Assembly: GCF_014243345.1 (NCBI RefSeq)
Contig: NZ_JACLZF010000002.1
Location: 930,001 to 994,000 of the forward strand
From: Robiginitalea sp. SC105
Lineage (GTDB): Bacteria > Bacteroidota > Bacteroidia > Flavobacteriales > Flavobacteriaceae
Direction: 5' to 3'
Length of the DNA stretch: 64,000 nucleotides
In this document: one piece after another, positions 1 through 10,798 of the stretch
Numbering within the stretch: position 1 is the stretch's first letter
Layout of the letters: the number at the start of each line of letters is the position of its first letter
Translations under genes and position numbers: made by a program
The notes under the pieces: model-generated
Databases searched by the model: none
What the model saw: only the letters and a program-made list of their open reading frames with translations
Told to the model about the DNA's origin: nothing

Positions 1-1
1 G

Positions 2-2071
2 GAGGAAATCATCCTCAGGGGGGAAATGGCCGATTCCACCTACAAGGATCTGGAGCTGCGCTTCAAGATCGTTTCCCTGGGCAAGATTACCCCGAGCATC
101 GACAGCCTGAAGCTCAGCGGGGAAATCAACGGCGTTCTCAATGTCCGGCAGGAGGACGACATCTACCTGCCCATTGGCAACCTCAATATTTCGGACTTCG
201 GGGTGAACGGGATAAAACTGGGGGAACTGGATATCGGCATGGTCGGCAACAAAGACCTCACCGAATTTTCTGTCAATACGCAGATCACGGAAAACGGGCG
301 CGAAAAATTCTCCGTGATCGGCACGGTGCTCAACCAGGGGGAGGCGCCCACGGCGAACCTCAATGCGAGCTTCAACGGCTTTGAACTGGAGCCTTTCAGC
401 CCCCTTGGGGATGGCGTGATCGATCGGATAAGGGGGACTGTCAATGGCAGTACCCGGATCATCGGCGACCTGCGAAACCCGGAATTTTCAGGCCTGCTGA
501 CCCTCAACGATGCCGGCCTGGGAATCCCGTACCTCAACGTCAATTATGACTTCGGGCCCAATTCGGCAGTACGCCTGTTCAACCAGACCTTCGATTTCCA
601 GAATGTCCTGCTCACGGATACGGCCGAAGGCACCACAGCTTTCCTGGATGGTACGATCAGCCATCAGTTCTTCGGGGACTGGCGCCTGAATCTGGATGTG
701 GATACACGCGGGCAGCGGTTTTTGCTGCTCAACACGGAATACGATGAGGAGGAACTCTATTATGGGACGGCTTTTGCCAGCGGGACCGGGAGAATCTACG
801 GCCCGACCAATGCGCTGAATATCAAGTTTGAGGGCTCCACGGCACGGGGCACTTCCCTCAAAATCCCTATCAGCGATGTTGCCAGCCTGGGGGACTACAG
901 CTTTATCAACTTTGTGGAAAAAGACCAGCGCCGGACCATTGAAGCGGAGCGGACCCTTCGGGATTACGAAGGCCTGGAACTGGAATTTGACCTGGATGTC
1001 ACTCCTGAGGCCGAGGTGGAGATCGTAGTGGACCAACAGACCGGGAGTTCCCTCAAAGGCACCGGGGCCGGGCTGTTATTCATGGAGATCAATACCAACG
1101 GCAAATTCAATATGTGGGGGGATTTCGTGGTGGTGACCGGCTCGTACAACCTGAAGTACGGCGGGGTGATCGACAAAACCTTCCGGGTGGAGCCAGGGGG
1201 CACCATCAACTGGGATGGGGACCCGCTCGATGCCATCCTCAACATGGAAGCCGTATATTCCCTGAACGCAAACCCGGCGCCCCTGCTGGAGAGTGCCGGC
1301 TACACCCCAAGCATCCCCACCGAGGTCATCGTGCGGCTGACCGGGGAACTGGAACAGCCCAGCGTGGATTTTGAAATAGGTTTTCCCGGGACGAGTTCCA
1401 TCGTTAAATCCGAATTGGAATACCGCCTTCAGGACCCGACGGTGGAGGAGCGCAATGCGCTGTTCCTGCTGGCCCAGGGAACCTTTGTGAATGAATCCAG
1501 CGGACTCAACCAATCGGCGGTGGCCGGGAGCTTCCTCCAGACGGCCACCTCCAGCCTGTTCAACCAGGTACTCGGCAACAGCAGTGACAAGTTGAACCTC
1601 GGGTTATCCTACGAGGCGGGCTACCGGGGACCTGATGCCGCCGGGGTGAATGAGGCGAACAGCGACCGAATCGGGGTGACGGTCTCCACCCAGATCAGCG
1701 ACCGGATCCTGTTCAACGGACGTTTTGGCGTGCCCGTGGGCGGATACAGCGAATCGGCGGTTGCCGGCGATGCGGAGGTACAGCTGATCCTGAACGAACA
1801 GGGGACCCTTAGTATGCGTATCTTCAACCGCCAGAACGAGATCCGGCAGTTCCTTGCAGACCGCCAGGGGTATACCCAGGGAGTCGGCCTGTCCTACGAG
1901 GTGGATTTCAACAGTTTCCGGGACCTGCTGCGCCGTGTGTTCCGCAAGCAGGCAGCACCTGCACCCCCCCGCCGGCAAATGGATACAACCGGGGTGAAAC
2001 CCCCGCCGGAAGCCACTATGGGCAACGACAGCCTGATCCGGTTCTATTCCAAAAACCGCCCGCGGCAATGA
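2..2071 (+). CDS. tamB: TamB-like translocation and assembly module protein, 3' part
   Basis: This is the C-terminal part of a TamB/DUF490 family protein. The frame is open from base 2 with no stop, so the true start lies before the window; the ATG at 26 is internal. TamB is an inner-membrane-anchored periplasmic protein that bridges to the outer membrane and helps outer-membrane protein assembly or lipid transport. The visible part is long, repetitive, beta-rich sequence (alternating polar and hydrophobic residues, many G/N/D turns) ending in the conserved DUF490 region, with statements such as GTGAGLLFMEINTNGKFNMWG around residue 350 of the visible part. The last 45 residues are basic and proline-rich, which is usual for Bacteroidota members. 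Family assignment is firm; the exact role in this phylum is inferred. Confidence 0.85.
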   Translation, partial: EEIILRGEMADSTYKDLELRFKIVSLGKITPSIDSLKLSGEINGVLNVRQEDDIYLPIGNLNISDFGVNGIKLGELDIGMVGNKDLTEFSVNTQITENGREKFSVIGTVLNQGEAPTANLNASFNGFELEPFSPLGDGVIDRIRGTVNGSTRIIGDLRNPEFSGLLTLNDAGLGIPYLNVNYDFGPNSAVRLFNQTFDFQNVLLTDTAEGTTAFLDGTISHQFFGDWRLNLDVDTRGQRFLLLNTEYDEEELYYGTAFASGTGRIYGPTNALNIKFEGSTARGTSLKIPISDVASLGDYSFINFVEKDQRRTIEAERTLRDYEGLELEFDLDVTPEAEVEIVVDQQTGSSLKGTGAGLLFMEINTNGKFNMWGDFVVVTGSYNLKYGGVIDKTFRVEPGGTINWDGDPLDAILNMEAVYSLNANPAPLLESAGYTPSIPTEVIVRLTGELEQPSVDFEIGFPGTSSIVKSELEYRLQDPTVEERNALFLLAQGTFVNESSGLNQSAVAGSFLQTATSSLFNQVLGNSSDKLNLGLSYEAGYRGPDAAGVNEANSDRIGVTVSTQISDRILFNGRFGVPVGGYSESAVAGDAEVQLILNEQGTLSMRIFNRQNEIRQFLADRQGYTQGVGLSYEVDFNSFRDLLRRVFRKQAAPAPPRRQMDTTGVKPPPEATMGNDSLIRFYSKNRPRQ

Positions 2072-2190
2072 CGGTCAGGTGTGGGTTTTTTAAAAACATA
2101 TGAATTTGCCAAATTCGTTACGAAAACGATTTCGCAATGAAGGATTCCTAAATCTGGGCCGTTCCCGTTCTTTTTTGGGCAGAAATTTGT

Positions 2191-2198
2191 TAATTTTG
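2191..2198 (+). promoter_or_regulatory. Bacteroidota -7 box upstream of pfkA
   Basis: TAATTTTG matches the Bacteroidota -7 consensus TAnnTTTG and lies 17 bases before the pfkA ATG in the 144-base gap after tamB. A well-spaced TTG -33 element is not clear; the nearest TTG is only 13 bases upstream. This is therefore a plausible but unproven promoter. Confidence 0.4.
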
Positions 2199-2215
2199 CA
2201 ATTCGAATTTTTTTC

Positions 2216-4223
<2,008 letters not shown>

Positions 4224-4245
4224 TATTCAATCAACAACAGCCGGG

Positions 4246-4279
4246 GCTTCCCGGGACCCCGTCAGCGGTCCCGGGAGGC
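4246..4279 (+). terminator. GC-rich hairpin after gap
   Basis: The arms CTTCCCGGGACC (4247-4258) and GGTCCCGGGAGG (4267-4278) pair over 12 positions with one G-T wobble around an 8-base loop; one more G-C pair extends the stem. It lies 22 bases after the gap stop. There is no clear T-run after it, so termination strength is uncertain. It may be an attenuating hairpin between gap and the kinase gene at 4304. Confidence 0.55.
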
Positions 4280-4303
4280 TTCTGCTGAATTTACGCGAAA
4301 TTT

Positions 4304-5155
4304 ATGGTACTGATCACCGACAGCGGGGCCACCAAGGCCGACTGGATTGCCATGGACAGCAAGGGCGACCAGCTTTTTATGACCCAAACGCTCGGATTGA
4401 GCCCGGAGGTTCTTTCCAAAGAGGTAATCGAGGAAAGGCTCGCCAACAACTGGGAACTGGCACGGAATGCTAAAAAAGTAACCCGCCTGTATTTTTACGG
4501 GGCGGGATGCGGCACGGACCGGATGCGTCGGTTCCTCGGTGAAATTTTCGGGGAATTCTTCCCGAACGCCAAGGTGGTGGTCAAAGAAGATACGTATGCG
4601 GCGATCTATTCAACCACCAAGATCGGACACCAGGGCATTGTCTGCATCCTGGGTACCGGTTCCAATTGCAGTTATTACGACGGGCACCAGCTGTTGCAGA
4701 AAGTAACCTCCCTTGGGTACATCCTCATGGACGACGGGAGCGGGAATTTTTTCGGGAGGAAGCTGGTCCGGGATTTCTACTATCACAAGATGCCCCAGGA
4801 CCTGGCACACCTTTTCGAAAAGGAATACAACCTGGACGCCGACGTGATCAAGGAAAACCTCTACAAAAAGCCCAACCCGAACACGTACCTGGCCACGTTT
4901 GCGCGCTTTATCGTGGAGCATAAGGAACATCCCTATTGCAAAGGGGTCATCGACAAAGGCTTCCAGCAGTTTATCAACAACCACGTTATGCAATTTGAAC
5001 TGGCCACCAAAGTTCCCGTCCATTTTGTGGGCAGCATTGCCTTTTACTTGCAGGAGGAACTCAAGGCCGTCGTGGAGCGCAACGACCTGGTGCTGGGCCA
5101 GATCCGCCAGCGGCCCATCGAGGGGCTGGTGGAATTCCACAAGGAGACGATTTGA
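4304..5155 (+). CDS. BadF/BadG-type ATPase, N-acetylglucosamine kinase-like
   Basis: A 283-residue member of the ASKHA superfamily in the BadF/BadG/BcrA/BcrD branch that includes N-acetylglucosamine kinases. The phosphate-1 loop is DSGATKADW (6-14), the phosphate-2 region is LGTGSN (116-121), and an adenosine-type motif HFVGSIAFYLQEEL lies near 244-257. The probable reaction is ATP-dependent phosphorylation of an amino sugar, possibly GlcNAc released from peptidoglycan; the GH3 fusion encoded at 13667 could supply this (inference). It runs in the same direction as gap but is separated by a hairpin. It is convergent with ridA, 57 bases away. Substrate is not shown by the sequence. Confidence 0.8.
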   Translation: MVLITDSGATKADWIAMDSKGDQLFMTQTLGLSPEVLSKEVIEERLANNWELARNAKKVTRLYFYGAGCGTDRMRRFLGEIFGEFFPNAKVVVKEDTYAAIYSTTKIGHQGIVCILGTGSNCSYYDGHQLLQKVTSLGYILMDDGSGNFFGRKLVRDFYYHKMPQDLAHLFEKEYNLDADVIKENLYKKPNPNTYLATFARFIVEHKEHPYCKGVIDKGFQQFINNHVMQFELATKVPVHFVGSIAFYLQEELKAVVERNDLVLGQIRQRPIEGLVEFHKETI

Positions 5156-5212
5156 GGTTCTTCCCGGATCAGGGGAAGGGGGCGCCCGGAAAGAGTGTCT
5201 GAAACCGGGTAG

Positions 5213-5596
5213 TTACCCCGTGACCGCAATCACGGATATTTCCACATTCACGAATTTCGGCAGGTTGGCAACCTCCACGGTTTCCCGGGCAGGTGCCGTA
5301 GCTGTTTCGAAATACTTGCCGTAAACCGCGTTGATTTGGGCAAATTGCCGCATGTCGGCGACAAAAATCGATGCTTTTACCACATCCCCGAAACTGTAAC
5401 CTGCTGCCTTCAGCACGACCGACAGGTTTTGCATTACCTGCTCCGTTTCCGCTTCTATGCTGCCTTGTACAAGCTCCCCGGTGGCCGGGTCCAGGGCGAT
5501 CTGCCCGGATACGTAAAGCGTATTGCCGGCCTGCACCGCCTGGTTATAAGGCCCTATAGGCGCAGGGGCCTGGTCCGTTTTGATGATCTTTTTCAT
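5213..5596 (-). CDS. ridA: RidA family enamine/imine deaminase
   Basis: A 127-residue RidA/YjgF/YER057c/UK114 protein. These trimers hydrolyse reactive 2-aminoacrylate-type enamines and imines released by PLP enzymes. The conserved catalytic arginine is present at Arg104 in PARETVEVANLPK, with Glu119 in the C-terminal strand VNVEISVIAV. The N-terminal GPYNQAV and SGQIALDP motifs are also typical. Start ATG at 5596 lies 13 bases after the lptD stop, so it is probably read with lptD. That linkage is not known to be functional. Confidence 0.95.
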   Translation of the reverse strand: MKKIIKTDQAPAPIGPYNQAVQAGNTLYVSGQIALDPATGELVQGSIEAETEQVMQNLSVVLKAAGYSFGDVVKASIFVADMRQFAQINAVYGKYFETATAPARETVEVANLPKFVNVEISVIAVTG

Positions 5597-5609
5597 GGTC
5601 TGCCGTTTT

Positions 5610-8315
5610 TTAGTTGAAATTGGACCGCTGGCTGCGGTTCTCCCATTTGAGGTCGCTGAGGATACTCGCCTTGATACCGATAAAGAAATACCACCGCTCC
5701 AGGTTGCCGAAAGGCGTCCAGTCGAACGTGAGCTTAAAACTCTTTAAATCGCGGGCAAACCCCAGACGGGTGAGTCCGAAACCGCTGCGGACGAAATCGT
5801 AGGACGAACTCACCGAGACATCCCAGCGGGGCGCAAGGGTCACATTCCCGTTGAACATCAGCACATGGTTGGTCAGCTGGCCGTTCCGGTTGGTGTTCGA
5901 ATAGTTCATGGCATAGGAAAGGTTGAGGTTCCACGGGATCTTTGAACCCCAGGCCGGGTTTTCGATATCGTCCGGGTCGCGGTTGTCAAAGGCAGTCGCG
6001 TTCAGGTCGTTGGCCCGGCCGAAAAGGTCGTCCGTCCGCCCACCACTCGCCGCTACATAGGTGTCCCCGTCATAAGGGTTGTCCTCGTCGATCTCCGTAT
6101 CCCTGTCTTCAAAATCCTTGCTGCTCAGCCTGTAGGTCACGTTCAGGCGGGCATTGGTGATCCGGAGGAGGCCCCCGCCGTTGTTGACGTTGAGCGTATT
6201 GATGCGCCTTCCCGTATTGTCGATGGCATAGGGGTCCAGGTTGGCCCCGAAATTCACCGATACCTTGTTGTCGAACAGGTTGGTCCCCCCGGTCATGCTA
6301 ATCGGGCTCAGTTTCAGGGAATCGGCCTCAAAATTGTAACTGGTGCTGAAATTCAGGCTGTTGAGCAGGAAGATCTTTTTGGGCTCTGTGGCAGTGGAGT
6401 CCCGGTCGCGTACCTTGGCCTCCAGGGTATTGGCCAGGGAGAATGACATGGAGTTGGACTGTCCCTGCCTGGGGGAACCGTAGAGGGAGCCCTGGAAACG
6501 CGTAAAAAACAGCGATTCCCCCGTAGCCTGATTGACCTCCTCTTCGTAGTACTGGTCAAAGGAGGGCGCCCAGCCGTAACTGACCGTGGGCCGCACCACG
6601 TGGCGGATCGCCTGTATCTTGCGATCCTCCCCAAAGTTGAACTGGCCGTAGAGGGTGGTGCCCAGGCTGGCGTTGAGGCTGTACTGGTTAAATCGGTCGA
6701 ATCCCTGGATGGTATCCCGCACAATGGTCTCGGTTTCCGGGTCGTACACCTGGTCCTGCGTCTGCCAGGTCCAGACATCTTCGTAGGTGCCCCCGAGGCT
6801 GACGCTGAAGAATTTGGCCACCTTGAAGTTGGTGGCCAGCGGGATGCGGTGGCGCGCGCCCATCTGGGCCTCGTCGAACATCCGGCCGGTCAGGAAGTCC
6901 TCCGTGGTGGTCTGTATGCTGTTGCGGGCGTTCAGGTCGTACTGGAAGTTGATGTTCTGGAATACCCCTTTTTTTACCCCTTCCCTCGGGGCAAGGGGAA
7001 ATATCCGCTCCATGCTCGCCTGGAGGGTGGGCAGGGTTACGCTCACCGCATCCGTATTCGTATTCTGGTTATGGGTTGCTGTCAGGCTGACGTTCACCGA
7101 CGGGTAGGCGGGAAACGTCTTGGAATAGGAAACCGACGACGACAGGTCATTGACCTGGGTGTTGGGCAGGTTCTGCTGCAGCAGGGAATTCCTGTAATAC
7201 TGGCTGCTCCCCAGGTTCACGGAAGCCGAAAACCGGGAATTCGGGTTGGCCTTGGGGTCCTGGGTGTGGCTGACCTGGATATTGTAGATGGTCGTCCTGG
7301 AATAATCGTCGAAGCCCTTCTGGCTGCGCACCAGGTTTTCGTACCGGAAATTGACGTTCCCCCGGAAGCGGTAGCGTTTGGAGTACACCGACTGGGTCCG
7401 GAAGCCGTAACTCCCGTTGGTGTACAGGTCACCGGTAAGGGTCAGGTCCACATAGTCGCTGATGGGCAGGTAATACCCGCCATTCTGCAGGAAATAGCCA
7501 CGGTTGGGGTCATTCCCGAAGGTTGGCATCATGATGCCTGCCGTCCGGCCCGTTGTGAGCGGGAAATAGGCAAAAGGCAGGGCGATGGGAGTGGGGACAT
7601 CCACGATGTACAGGTTGCTGTAGCCGGCGATCACCTTTTTCTTGGGCACGAATTTCGCCTTGCGCACCCGGATGTAATAATCCGGGTCGATGGTATCCTT
7701 GGAGGTCGTGAGCTTGCCCTCGCTCAGGAAATAAACGGAATCGTTTTCCTTTTTGGTGCGCTGGGCATAGACCTTCATGGCATCGCTGCCCAACTGGCCA
7801 AGGCCTGCCTGTTGTTCGGAGCGCGAATTCCAGATAATGGCTTTTTCCGTGTCGAAATTAAAGCGGATGGAATCGGGGATGACCTCGTTTTCCCCCTGCT
7901 TGAAATAGGGAAGCTGGGAATAGTTGCCCAGGGAATCCTTCATGCGCCCGGCGTAGACCTCATTCCGGACGTAATCCAGCACAATGATGCCCGCTTTGAG
8001 CTCGGTATCCTGGTAGTAAATTTCGGCCTCGTTGTACAGGTAGATCTTCTGTTCGCGCTGGCTGATCCGCACATAATCCTTGGCATTGTACTTAATCTGG
8101 TCCAGGATGGTTCCCTGGGAGCCCGGGACCGACTGCCTGGTCGTATCTGCTGCGACCGTCGCCCCGGGCAGGTCTGCCGGCAACTGGGGCGCTACCAGGG
8201 TGTCCCCGAGCGGCTTAACCGGGAGCGGCCGGGCGATGTCTTCCTGTGCGCTCATTAGCCCCGGGGTCAGCAGCATAAGACCCATTAAAAGAAGCAGATG
8301 TATATTTGATTGCAA
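5610..8315 (-). CDS. lptD: LPS-assembly outer-membrane protein LptD
   Basis: Inserts lipopolysaccharide into the outer leaflet of the outer membrane, working with an LptE lipoprotein. The 901-residue protein has a signal peptide (MQSNIHLLLLMGLMLLTPGLMSA), a P/A-rich linker, an OstA-like beta-jellyroll domain (about residues 70-230) with the LPS-bridge theme EAEIYYQDTELKAG, and a long C-terminal beta-barrel domain ending near W-E-N-R. It is longer than the E. coli protein (784), as often seen in Bacteroidota. I found no cysteine anywhere in the protein, so the inter-domain disulfides that mature E. coli LptD cannot form. It precedes ridA by 13 bases and diverges from the amidase gene at 8417. 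Confidence 0.9.
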   Translation of the reverse strand: MQSNIHLLLLMGLMLLTPGLMSAQEDIARPLPVKPLGDTLVAPQLPADLPGATVAADTTRQSVPGSQGTILDQIKYNAKDYVRISQREQKIYLYNEAEIYYQDTELKAGIIVLDYVRNEVYAGRMKDSLGNYSQLPYFKQGENEVIPDSIRFNFDTEKAIIWNSRSEQQAGLGQLGSDAMKVYAQRTKKENDSVYFLSEGKLTTSKDTIDPDYYIRVRKAKFVPKKKVIAGYSNLYIVDVPTPIALPFAYFPLTTGRTAGIMMPTFGNDPNRGYFLQNGGYYLPISDYVDLTLTGDLYTNGSYGFRTQSVYSKRYRFRGNVNFRYENLVRSQKGFDDYSRTTIYNIQVSHTQDPKANPNSRFSASVNLGSSQYYRNSLLQQNLPNTQVNDLSSSVSYSKTFPAYPSVNVSLTATHNQNTNTDAVSVTLPTLQASMERIFPLAPREGVKKGVFQNINFQYDLNARNSIQTTTEDFLTGRMFDEAQMGARHRIPLATNFKVAKFFSVSLGGTYEDVWTWQTQDQVYDPETETIVRDTIQGFDRFNQYSLNASLGTTLYGQFNFGEDRKIQAIRHVVRPTVSYGWAPSFDQYYEEEVNQATGESLFFTRFQGSLYGSPRQGQSNSMSFSLANTLEAKVRDRDSTATEPKKIFLLNSLNFSTSYNFEADSLKLSPISMTGGTNLFDNKVSVNFGANLDPYAIDNTGRRINTLNVNNGGGLLRITNARLNVTYRLSSKDFEDRDTEIDEDNPYDGDTYVAASGGRTDDLFGRANDLNATAFDNRDPDDIENPAWGSKIPWNLNLSYAMNYSNTNRNGQLTNHVLMFNGNVTLAPRWDVSVSSSYDFVRSGFGLTRLGFARDLKSFKLTFDWTPFGNLERWYFFIGIKASILSDLKWENRSQRSNFN

Positions 8316-8335
8316 GTTGATAAATCCTATTTTTG
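8306..8335 (+). promoter_or_regulatory. Bacteroidota-type promoter for the amidase gene
   Basis: TTTG at 8305-8308 (TTG -33 element from 8306) is followed after 19 bases by TATTTTTG (8328-8335), a good match to the Bacteroidota consensus TTTG-N19/21-TAnnTTTG. Transcription would start near 8342 and leave a leader of about 75 bases before the GTG at 8417. The -33 box overlaps the first codons of lptD on the other strand. This is the best-matching promoter I found in the window. Confidence 0.55.
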
Positions 8336-8416
8336 TACGGGTCGGCGACGGAATCAGTGGTCAAACTTACATATTTTTCCCACTGAAACCTGCACATTAG
8401 AACAAATTTAACCCGC

Positions 8417-9775
8417 GTGAAATTGGATAGAAACTCGAGAAACAGGGCGATGAGAACGATAATGATACTAGGGGTCCTTTCTGTGTTTTCCACAGGGATC
8501 ATGGGCCAGGCCACCCCCGGGAATGCCGGGGTGCCGGAACCCTTTACGGTGGTGCTCGATGCAGGTCACGGGGGGCATGACCCTGGCAACCTGGGCAATG
8601 GCTATCTGGAAAAGAATATTGCACTGAACATCGTGCTTGAAGTTGGGAAGGAACTGGAAAAGCTACCTAACACGAAGGTGATTTACACCCGGAAGGATGA
8701 CAGCTTTGTGGACCTCTATGTCCGCGGGGAAATAGCCAACAAGGCCAAGGCAGACCTCTTTGTTTCCGTACACTGCGATTCCCATACGTCCAACGCCCAC
8801 GGGGCCGGGACCTTTGTGCTGGGGCTGCATGCCAACGAACAGAATTTCGAGATAGCCAAAAAGGAGAACTCGGTGATCTACCTGGAGGACAATTACGAGA
8901 CGCGGTATGCGGAGTACGATATCAATTCCCCCGAGTCCGTCATTGGCCTGACCATCATGCAGGAGGAGTTCCTGGACCAGAGCATCCTGCTCGGGAAACT
9001 GATGCAGGATCGTTTTACAGGCGAGCTGAACCGGAACGACCGCAAGGTGAAGCAGGCAGGGTTCATTGTCCTGCACCAGACGTTTATGCCGAGCGTCCTG
9101 GTGGAAACCGGGTTCCTGACCAACAAGGAAGAAGGTCGTTTTCTGAATTCCGAAAGCGGGCAGGAAAAGATGGGCAAGGCCATTGCCGGTGCAATCAAGG
9201 CCTACCGGGAGAGCCTGGGTTCGGAAGCGGACCTCGGGCTTGTGGCCCAGGGACAGCCGCCGATAAACGAAACGGCAACTACCTCCAATTCCGGGGGGGT
9301 GCAGACCGCACCAGCCGATACCGGCCTGCCCGCAAACGAGGAGCCCATACCCCCGGTAACCAGTTCTCCGGAGGAGGCGCAACCGCCGGCAACCGGGGGG
9401 TCGCAGCAGCCCCCGGCAGCAGGCAAACCGGATGCAGGGGCTTTGTCCGCGGACAAGCCGCAAACGACGGGGCCAGCTACTTCGCAGGATGCGGCAAGGG
9501 CCAAAACCCTGGGGATCAGCTTCAAGGTCCAGCTCATTGCCGTCAGCCGGGATCCGGACCTGAATTCCGCCGCCTTCGGCCGGTTGCCCAATTTGTCCAA
9601 GGAACACTACCAGAACATGTACCGCGTCCTCTACGGCGATACACGGTCTTATGCGGATGCCCAGAAACTACAGACTTTCGCTGCCCAGCGGGGCTATCCT
9701 GCGGCCTATATCGTCGCCTACCACGAGGGAAATCGCATTCCCGTTCCAAAGGCGCTTGAGATGCTGGACAATTGA
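8417..9775 (+). CDS. N-acetylmuramoyl-L-alanine amidase with C-terminal SPOR-like domain
   Basis: A periplasmic zinc amidase (Amidase_3, AmiC-like) that cuts between MurNAc and the stem peptide during cell separation. A signal peptide ends near GIMGQ (27-31). The catalytic domain shows the zinc ligands His51 (LDAGHGGHDPG), Glu65 (LEKNIA) and His119 (SVHCDSH), and the catalytic Glu230 in LVETGFLTN. A Pro/Ala/Thr-rich linker (about 280-360) leads to a SPOR-like domain (about 367-450) that should bind denuded glycan strands at the septum. The frame opens with GTG at 8417; the in-frame ATG at 8450 gives a shorter signal peptide and is a real alternative start. The mce gene follows 54 bases downstream. 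Confidence 0.92.
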   Translation: MKLDRNSRNRAMRTIMILGVLSVFSTGIMGQATPGNAGVPEPFTVVLDAGHGGHDPGNLGNGYLEKNIALNIVLEVGKELEKLPNTKVIYTRKDDSFVDLYVRGEIANKAKADLFVSVHCDSHTSNAHGAGTFVLGLHANEQNFEIAKKENSVIYLEDNYETRYAEYDINSPESVIGLTIMQEEFLDQSILLGKLMQDRFTGELNRNDRKVKQAGFIVLHQTFMPSVLVETGFLTNKEEGRFLNSESGQEKMGKAIAGAIKAYRESLGSEADLGLVAQGQPPINETATTSNSGGVQTAPADTGLPANEEPIPPVTSSPEEAQPPATGGSQQPPAAGKPDAGALSADKPQTTGPATSQDAARAKTLGISFKVQLIAVSRDPDLNSAAFGRLPNLSKEHYQNMYRVLYGDTRSYADAQKLQTFAAQRGYPAAYIVAYHEGNRIPVPKALEMLDN

Positions 9776-9799
9776 GCACTCCCATCCAAAAATTATTTC

Positions 9800-9807
9800 T
9801 AATTTTG
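9800..9807 (+). promoter_or_regulatory. Possible -7 box upstream of the MCE gene
   Basis: TAATTTTG matches TAnnTTTG and lies 22 bases before the TTG start at 9830. No TTG sits at proper spacing upstream, so it may only supplement read-through from the amidase gene. Confidence 0.3.
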
Positions 9808-9829
9808 TTAGGAACCCAATACAGCGCTA

Positions 9830-10798
9830 TTGAAACTTTCCAGGGAAATAAAAACGGGGATCATTGTAATCGGTGGTATCCTGTTATTCATATTAGGCTT
9901 CTCCTACCTTAAATCCACCCCGCTTTTTGACGACAGCAAAACCTTCTATGCGGTATACGACCATGTAGGCGGCCTGCAGACCGGTACCTCGGTGAGCATC
10001 AACGGCTACACTGTCGGGACGGTCAACGATATCCGGTTCAAGGACAGTTCCGGAAAACTGCTGGTGACCTTTACGGTCAATAAGAGTTTTGATTTTTCCA
10101 GGAACAGCAAGGCCGAATTGTTCGACACCGGTATCATTGGCGGGAAAGGTATCCAGATCCAACCCGAATTTGACGACGGCCCGATAGCCAAAAGCGGGGA
10201 TACGCTGCCGTCCAGTATCCGCCCGGGCCTCACGGAGCTGGTACAACAAAAACTGACCCCCCTGCAGATGAAGGTGGAGGGCGCGGTCTCGAACGCAGAT
10301 TCCCTGCTGATCAATTTCAACCAGATACTGGATAATTCCACCAAGGCGAACCTCCGGGAAAGCATCGAAGGCCTCAATGCCCTCATGAAGAGTTTCCGTC
10401 AAACGGCCGACGGGCTCAACACCTTCCTCGATGAGAACCAAAGCAAGCTGGATACCACCATCGGGAACTTTGAAAGGATGAGTGCGAACCTGGCCACTGT
10501 ATCGGATACCCTGGCCAGCGCAGGTCTCGGGGAGACCATCGCCCAGTTGGAGGCAACCCTGTCCAACCTGAACAGCGTCGTGGCCCGTATCGAAAGCGGT
10601 GAAGGAACCATGGGGCGGCTGATGCAGGACGAATCCCTGTACGAAAACCTGTCCGAGGCTTCCCGGGAACTGGACCTGTTGCTGCAGGATTTCAGGCTAA
10701 ATCCGAAACGGTATGTGAATGTCTCGGTTTTCGGCAAAAAGCAAAAGGAATACACCCTCCCGGACGATGACCCGGCAGAGAACAAGCAGCCCGAATAA
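9830..10798 (+). CDS. MlaD/MCE family lipid-transport protein
   Basis: A 322-residue protein with an N-terminal membrane anchor (11-27) followed by one MCE domain (about 38-120; GGLQTGTSVSINGYTVG and GIIGGKGIQI are typical). The rest is alpha-helical with coiled-coil character (about 140-270). MCE proteins form rings or tubes that carry phospholipids between inner and outer membrane in Mla-type systems. The start is TTG at 9830. No MlaE permease or MlaF ATPase is adjacent, although these genes usually cluster; in Bacteroidota they often lie upstream or elsewhere. It overlaps the next gene by one base (TAATG), indicating translational coupling to the Fe-S protein. Confidence 0.88.
   Translation: MKLSREIKTGIIVIGGILLFILGFSYLKSTPLFDDSKTFYAVYDHVGGLQTGTSVSINGYTVGTVNDIRFKDSSGKLLVTFTVNKSFDFSRNSKAELFDTGIIGGKGIQIQPEFDDGPIAKSGDTLPSSIRPGLTELVQQKLTPLQMKVEGAVSNADSLLINFNQILDNSTKANLRESIEGLNALMKSFRQTADGLNTFLDENQSKLDTTIGNFERMSANLATVSDTLASAGLGETIAQLEATLSNLNSVVARIESGEGTMGRLMQDESLYENLSEASRELDLLLQDFRLNPKRYVNVSVFGKKQKEYTLPDDDPAENKQPE

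Noticed and set aside
6600-8258. Long open frame (552 codons) on the plus strand opposite lptD
   Set aside because: It is antisense to a clear LptD with signal peptide and beta-barrel. The product is unstructured-looking and rich in G, V and H, typical of a GC-rich shadow frame.
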